Of a stretch of DNA of 64,000 nt, positions 58,900-64,000 are shown piece by piece. The notes under the pieces were generated by a model. That model did no database searches. It saw only the letters and a list, made by a program, of their open reading frames with translations, and was not told where the DNA came from. A program made the position numbers and the translations under genes. Where the stretch lies: the NCBI GenBank assembly GCA_014529385.2, contig CM043955.1, forward strand, positions 149,997,640 through 150,061,639. Direction: 5' to 3'. Source of the stretch: Adiantum capillus-veneris (taxonomy: Eukaryota; Streptophyta; Polypodiopsida; Polypodiales; Pteridaceae). Every line of letters begins with the position of its first letter. Positions within the stretch are counted from its first letter, which is position 1.

Positions 58900-60393
58900 C
58901 TAGGGACAAGTGCGGTACGCATGCCCTTGTTCGCCGCACTTGAAACACCGGTTATCCTTGCGATAACGCTCAAGCTCTTCAGGAGATAGTTTGTTTTTAC
59001 CTTTGTAAACTCCCTTCTCTTTAGCTTTGTTGGAGTTGCCCTTAGGAGACTTTTGGACATTGTCCTTCCCCTTAGGCTCGTTGGAACCCTTGTTTTCTGT
59101 GGGCTTATTATTTCTTTTAGCCCCCATTTGGAAATTGATTCGAGAGGCCACCATAGTATGGTGTATTACTGCCGATATGGTACGTGGCCTTTGGGAGTCA
59201 ACATACTCCACCATTTCTTCGGTCAAGCCCGCACAAAATTGTTGCTTTTGCTCTCCAAAATCCAACTTTTTGAAGACAGTGGCTTTGCGTTGTAGGTCCC
59301 AAAACTTGTCTACATATTTGTGGATGGATTAATAGGGAGAGAGCTTTATGCTTCGCCATTCGGTGAGCACTTTGTCTTTGGCATCGGTGGCCAAAAACTA
59401 CTTCATTGTGGAAGCTCTTAAAGCTTTCCATGTTCGTAGAGCTTCACCGTTGGCTCGTAGGCTAGACCACCATTGCCTGGCGGACTTTTGAAAGTGCATA
59501 GCTACATGGCGTAGCTTAGAGGACTCCGTGAAGCCCTCATCTCCGAACGCCCAATCAAATTGTTGGATAAAGGCCAAGATTTTGTCCGTAGCACCAAAGG
59601 TGCCATCATAGGTAAGGAAAGAGATGCTCTTCCCTCCCTCTTTGTACTTCTTTAGCTTGGACGACCTCTTCCATGCAGCATAGGATTTCCTATGGCCTCT
59701 TATTTTTTATGGTTCAAAGGTTGCACCATCACTTTCTTCAGAAGGTGAAGAATTTGAGGAAGGTGGAGAAGAGGGTGACCTCTTTCTTGCCTTTTTCTTG
59801 TCTTGATCTTCGTCGTCTTCACCATCACTTTCATAAGAGGAAGAGGATGAAGAAGATGGAGAAGAGGGTGTCCTCTTTCTCGCCTTTTTCTTATCTTGCT
59901 TTTTATCATCCCTCTTTGAATTATGGTGTGGAGAAGGGTGTGATGGTTTTCTCCGCTTTGGTGGTGATGGAGAGCGTTTAGCTAGCCGTCTTCGTGGAGC
60001 CATCTCCGTCGAGGTGGCGGGAGACTCACTTTTTGCTCATTCCTTCGGTGGAGGCTCTTGAGTTCTCCTTTGGGAAGGAGATGCATCATCAAGAAGTAAA
60101 TTCTTGAGCCCTTCGTATGGATTCTCTTCTTCTTCCCGAATCGGAGAGAGACCTCTTTTGGGAGTCTCACAAGGAGGCTTCCTAGGTGTTCTCTCATCAT
60201 GGTGGTGAGCTTGGAGAATCCCATGAGCACGGAGCTGCCATTGCACTTCACTTTGGAGAGATGGATTGCCCATGGCTTGTTGAAGCCTAGAAACAAGATA
60301 GTTAACAAGCATCGGAGCATCATTAGTAGCTTTCTCATTAGCAAAATCAAAGTTATCAACATTAATTTCACTCTCTTTACTATTGTCAGCCAT
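58900..60393 (-). pseudogene. G1 gag
   Basis: One reading frame from ATG 60393 (MADNSKESEINVDNF) to the zinc knuckle is interrupted by a few stops (TGA at 60037, TAA just after 59707, others near 59435 and 59330). A basic Ser-rich tail region has an internally duplicated KKARKR(T/S)PSSP unit (about 59895 and 59800). The capsid region lies near 59680-59200 (a WW-containing core, later FCAGLTEEMVEYVDSQRP). The knuckle is CFKCGEQGHAYRTC (CX2CX4HX4C), ending at 58900. Gag packages the element RNA. Confidence 0.9.
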
Positions 60394-60798
60394 TCTAACA
60401 ACTTTTAGGTGTAAACTTTCTAGGTGTAATTTGGCACTTCAAGCCCTAGTTGCTACTCCTCTTTACCCCTTTAGAAAAAGCACTCAAGCTACTGTACCCG
60501 TGGCTCCAATACCATTAAATGCAAGGATTAGAAGAGAGGGTCGTTCAACACCAAAATAGCACCGACTCTTGTCAAGCTTCTAATAGCTCAATAGTGGTTA
60601 AGCCGTAGGCAAAGCCCCGTAGGACTCCACTATTAAGAACATAGCTCTCGATGGTGATGCCCCGTTAACTGTACGAAGGCATGCGCACTGCAAGGCTGAA
60701 AAATCCCTATTCTACTTACTCACATGCAATTAATAATACCAACCATTTATAGCTAGCTTGAGGACCTCCCTTCTTGAGCAAGAAAAGAGAAACCTTGT

Positions 60799-60810
60799 GC
60801 TCTGATACCA
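60799..60810 (-). other. Primer binding site of G1
   Basis: The minus strand reads TGGTATCAGAGC one base after the 5' LTR end (60812), an exact initiator-Met tRNA primer site. Confidence 0.97.
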
Positions 60811-60811
60811 A

Positions 60812-62403
60812 TGTAACATTTAATGGCCTAAAAACTTGTGTGTAGCGGAAATTAGCATGAACATAGTGGGCATTCCATTAGAACAGATTCCTAATGAGAA
60901 TTACAAGAGTGCTTGGGTGGAGAGAGCAACAAAAATCATAACACCTAGTTAGATAGCACAAACAATACTTTCAACAGAGAGAGAAATTAAGCTATTGACA
61001 ACAGTTGAGAACCGGATTTGCATGGAGCCGGTCCCCCCTCCAAAAGGCTTTGTATTATGGTTTCTCTCATCAAGAGAGACATTGTACAATACAATTCTTT
61101 GTGTTCCTTCAAAACTAGCTATTGCAATGAAGATGAAAGCTTCATGCACTAAGCAAAACACTTAGCAAACACAACATCAATTATCTCCGATCTCAGACCC
61201 AAGACCTCACACACCTTCAAAGATGGTGAGAGCTAGCAGGGTATGAGAGTAGTGAGAGGAAGAAGGAGTATTCTTACGAGAAAGATGTACATCTCCTCAC
61301 ATAATCACTCATATTAGCATCGCTTAGCTTAGTAATTAGCATGGCAGAAGAGATCAGCATGCATTGAAGCTTGGATCTTGGTTGTGTTTGCATCACAAAG
61401 CCAAGAGTTGTTGGTGTAGGCCTCCCTTCTCACAAGCTTGGAGTAGGTGATAAGCTTTCCATTAAAGCTTGAGAAGGAGAGAGAGTCTTCTTTACTTCAC
61501 ATATGAGATTGTGTGAGTGTGTGTGTGATAATGCATTGCAAAAATCAGTCCCCCTCTCTCTCTTGGTCGACCCCTCTTGCTATTTGCTCATGCTCTACTC
61601 TCATTGGAACTCCGCAGGCCTAGCCAATGGTAATTAAGCAGTATAAGTGATAGCCTTATGACATGTGTCCCCCTTTCCCCTTTTGTGAGAGCTTTAGGTA
61701 ATTTAATAATCAACTAAACTCTCATTGGACCCCTTTGTCTCCTGGCCAATAGGAATCAGGCAAGCCATTGGGCTGCTGAATGCTCATTGGACCCCTTGGG
61801 AGACCATCCAATAGTCTTCTAGAGGACTTAATTCTCATTGGTTCTTTTATTAAGTGTTTTTAAATTAATTAAACTAGATTTACTCTAGCCTAATTCTCAT
61901 TGGTCCACTTCCAAGGCCATCCAATAGGAATTGGGTACACCTTGTGGGCATCTAGGCTAGGGAGCTGACATATGTCCCTCATTCCCTTTGTGTAAAGGGA
62001 GCTTGTGTGTGTGTGTGTGTGTGTGACTTTCTCTCTCATCCCCTACAAGCTAGGCTCGCCCCCTCCTATGTAGGGATTTTAAAAGACTTTTGGGACACAC
62101 ACAAAGCATCCAATTCCCCCCATGGTTGACCTTTGGACACAACCTTTGAATTGTGGAACCTTAGCATTTTGGAAGTCTTAATGGACTAAACCTTAGGGTC
62201 TTTTTATCCCATTGTTGCACATGGCTCTTTTGCAGATGGCCCCCCCTTTGGATCCCTATTTTCCCTCCTTTGGATCCCTACTGTGGCCGGTCTGCTAGCT
62301 TAACCAATATTCTAGCTTTTTCTCCCCTGGCACTTCCCCATATTAAATGATCAGTTTAACATGAGAAAATCATTAGGAGAATTAGATATTGATTATTATG
62401 ACA
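60812..62403 (-). mobile_element. 5' LTR of chromovirus G1 (1592 bp)
   Basis: Partner of 53512-55114 with the same termini. It has (TG)11 at 62004-62025 where the other LTR has (TG)17, and six extra bases near 61660. As the 5' LTR it would drive minus-strand transcription toward gag. Confidence 0.97.
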
Positions 62404-62408
62404 CAAAC
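62404..62408. repeat. Target site duplication of G1, right
   Basis: CAAAC, identical to 53507-53511. Confidence 0.95.
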
Positions 62409-62745
62409 AATGGTGGAGATTATGCCTCCAAAGAGTTTACAGACTTTTGTTCAAGTAGGGAATTAAGCGTGAGTTTACAGCTCCTTATACCCCTGCAAAA
62501 AATGGTGTTGCGGAACAAATGAATAGGACCATCCAAGAGCGGAGTATGTTTATGGTATCATAGGCTAGTTTATAGCAAGCATTTTGGGTTGAAGCATTAT
62601 ACAGAGCCGTGTACTTGATCGATAGATCACCACATGCTTCATTACATTTTAATGTACCTTTGGAGTTATGGTCAGGACATAAATTGTTTTATGAAAAACT
62701 CCGCACACTTGGTTGTGAAGCTGTGCACGTATGTCGCACGTGTCA
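62409..62745 (+). pseudogene. Copia G5 integrase, 3' part
   Basis: Continues the integrase split by G1. First come NGGDYASKEFTDFC, then, after a one-base frame change near 62465, REFTAPYTPAKNGVAEQMNR (with the catalytic Glu), TIQERSMFM and a stop. The frame from 62609 has MYLIDRSPHASLHFNVPLEL, then WSGHKLFYEKLRTLGCEA, the usual end of the core domain. The conserved Asp before NGG is Asn here (AAC, within the duplicated target site). From about 62.72-62.83 kb the sequence passes into another element; RT and the 3' LTR are missing. Confidence 0.9.
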
Positions 62746-63324
62746 ATGCAAGGAACTTGCCGATACACCGTGTGCGAGCCACAAATGGCTCCAAGCACAC
62801 AACAAGCCTAAACTAGTAAGCTCAAAGAAGGCGATGGTGTGTCACTCACCGCTCTACTCTTGCTTCGTGGAGGATTCCTCGCCGCGAAGAAGAAGGAGAC
62901 GCCGCTACGCCGCGCTCAACCGCTTCACCGCCGTCGTGCCTTCGTAATGCTGGATCGCCCACACACTCCCTCTCTCTCTCTCTCACACATACACACACAC
63001 ACAAGGAGGTGAAGAAGAAGAAGATGGAGATGGAGATGGAGCAAGAGCACTCTTCTATTGCACAAATGAGACAATTAGTGAATTTTAGGTTTAGCTGACT
63101 TTTATATGAGCTCACCCAATTCACACTTGGGCGCCCATGCTTAGCCAACTAATCCCTTGAATGTTCCAGTTAGAGTGCGCCTCTCATCGGCGATCACTCT
63201 TACCCTTTTCCTATTGGACCGACAAGCCGGGTACCTGACTCTACAAGTAAATAATACAACGTCCGCCATAGGTTACAACGTCCGTCGTAGGTGATAGGGT
63301 GTCCGTGAGCCGTGAGGGTTAACA
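62722..63324 (-). mobile_element. 3' LTR of a further gypsy element (G4)
   Basis: On the minus strand it starts TGTTAACCCTCACGG at 63324, directly after a polypurine tract. It includes a TATA box (CATATAAAAGTC; plus 63101-63107) and a GA-, GT-rich R/U5. The distal end is uncertain (62722-62830) because the target duplication partner is outside the window. The element interrupts or replaces the 3' part of copia G5. Confidence 0.75.
62969..63003. repeat. Compound (TC)n(AC)n microsatellite
   Basis: Short CT and CA runs inside the G4 LTR. Confidence 0.9.
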
Positions 63325-63326
63325 TG

Positions 63327-63336
63327 CCCCCCTTCC
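63327..63336 (-). other. Polypurine tract of G4
   Basis: The minus strand reads GGAAGGGGGG just before the TG of the LTR. Upstream, CGAGGACGGAATCTACATCA is the end of the pol/UTR region usual in such gypsy elements. Confidence 0.85.
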
Positions 63337-63339
63337 TGA

Positions 63340-64000
63340 TGTAGATTCCGTCCTCGAAAGCTATTGAGTTGAAGCTCGTTCGTCGAGGTGGAAGATCATT
63401 TGAGATGAATGTCTTTAGCCTTCTTCAGTCACTGCAAAATCAAACAACATTGTCATAGTAATTGCATTCTCATAAGCGATTAAAAAGCATCTGCAATTTT
63501 AGCAGACAAATTGATTGGTAACAGAATTTTAAACAATTTGTCAGCAATAAACGTTAAATTGCAATATAATCAAATGCATAAACAGATGTAAAGGTAAAAT
63601 ATTAAACAAGTCTGGGGTCGCTAATTTAACGGTCGAAAGGCACTAGAGATCGACTATTAATACCATGGGTAAGCTTCTTTATTTTCTCTGGTCAATTAAG
63701 TTGTTTAATCGCGAGAGCCAAGTATTTCATGTTCGAGGGCTGACTAGAGACTATACCTAGAAGAACTTGTAGTTAAGCTACGATAAAAGGAATTTCTCAT
63801 GAAATCATCGCCTGACTGATTACCTTTTCTTTGACCCCCCAAAGTCTTTTCACAGTGATTCAATTTTGATGTGTGTGCTTATTTTTTATGCCTTGGGTTT
63901 TTTACTTTTCAGGGAAAAGTGCCCACACTGGGAACCTCTAGGGCTCTAGTACCATAGGCGATACATGTGAGTGAAGTACCCAATCAAGCTGAGATTTCTC
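63340..64000 (-). mobile_element. G4 internal region, 3' end
   Basis: Sequence upstream (minus sense) of the G4 polypurine tract. The first ~80 bp look like the end of a gypsy coding region. The rest up to the window edge shows no frame with a domain, so it is probably 3' untranslated DNA or a nested, unidentified insert. Confidence 0.45.

Noticed and set aside
62846-63148. 100-codon minus-strand frame with Arg-Glu run
   Set aside because: It lies inside the G4 LTR and its middle is microsatellite translation.

Overview
The window looks like nuclear DNA of a land plant with a large, transposon-packed genome. The evidence is: (i) overlapping, mostly decayed Ty3/gypsy and Ty1/copia retrotransposons with tRNA-iMet-type primer sites; (ii) spliced exons whose conceptual protein matches the plant cuticular-wax protein family CER3/WAX2; (iii) many CT/CA microsatellites. 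The density of old, broken elements would suit a fern, lycophyte or gymnosperm, but this is inference and no species can be named. No bacterial-type genes, tRNA, rRNA or CRISPR array were recognised.

Layout. 1-249 is the end of an LTR of the same family as the intact element at 53.5-62.4 kb. 250-6640 holds no recognisable gene, apart from a decayed LTR-like promoter near 3.0 kb and one end of a DNA transposon at 4.14 kb. 6.6-10.0 kb is the only host-gene-like part, all on the minus strand: an unidentified terminal exon (6644-7003) and four exons of a CER3/WAX2-like gene (8184-9986) whose ends are not found here. 10.7-12.8 kb has plus-strand reading frames with a CCHC knuckle, an acidic stretch and a reiterated cassette of unknown origin. 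12.85-18.9 kb (minus) is a copia pol fragment joined to a Tat-like gypsy remnant (G2). 19.1-20.3 kb carries a decayed plus-strand frame of unknown function. 22.7-24.7 kb is the 5' part of a plus-strand LTR element: promoter, 152-bp tandem array, start of gag. 25.8-28.4 kb holds two small minus-strand LTR fragments with primer sites. 30.3-43.7 kb is a long Tat-like gypsy element (G3, minus) with gag, protease and RT/RNase H but no integrase found. Its RT is split by a 765-bp DNA transposon, and its roughly 6-kb leader is filled with palindrome-bearing tandem repeats and a large inverted repeat. 43.8-50.2 kb is mostly featureless apart from microsatellites. 50.2-53.5 kb plus 62.4-62.8 kb is one copia element (plus) split by an 8.9-kb Ty3/gypsy chromovirus (G1, minus, 53512-62403) with matching LTRs, primer site, polypurine tract and a 5-bp target duplication. 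The right edge enters another minus-strand gypsy element through its 3' LTR.

Most genes are retroelement gag/pol modules broken by stops and frameshifts, so no autonomous element is visible. G1 is the youngest; its LTRs differ by only a few percent by eye. The most unusual structure is shared by three leader regions of LTR elements: long-period tandem repeats (about 152 or 280 bp) in which nearly every unit carries one short palindrome or hairpin. They lie at 23.2-24.2 kb, 37.6-38.5 kb and 40.1-41.6 kb, with a single related unit at 18.87 kb.
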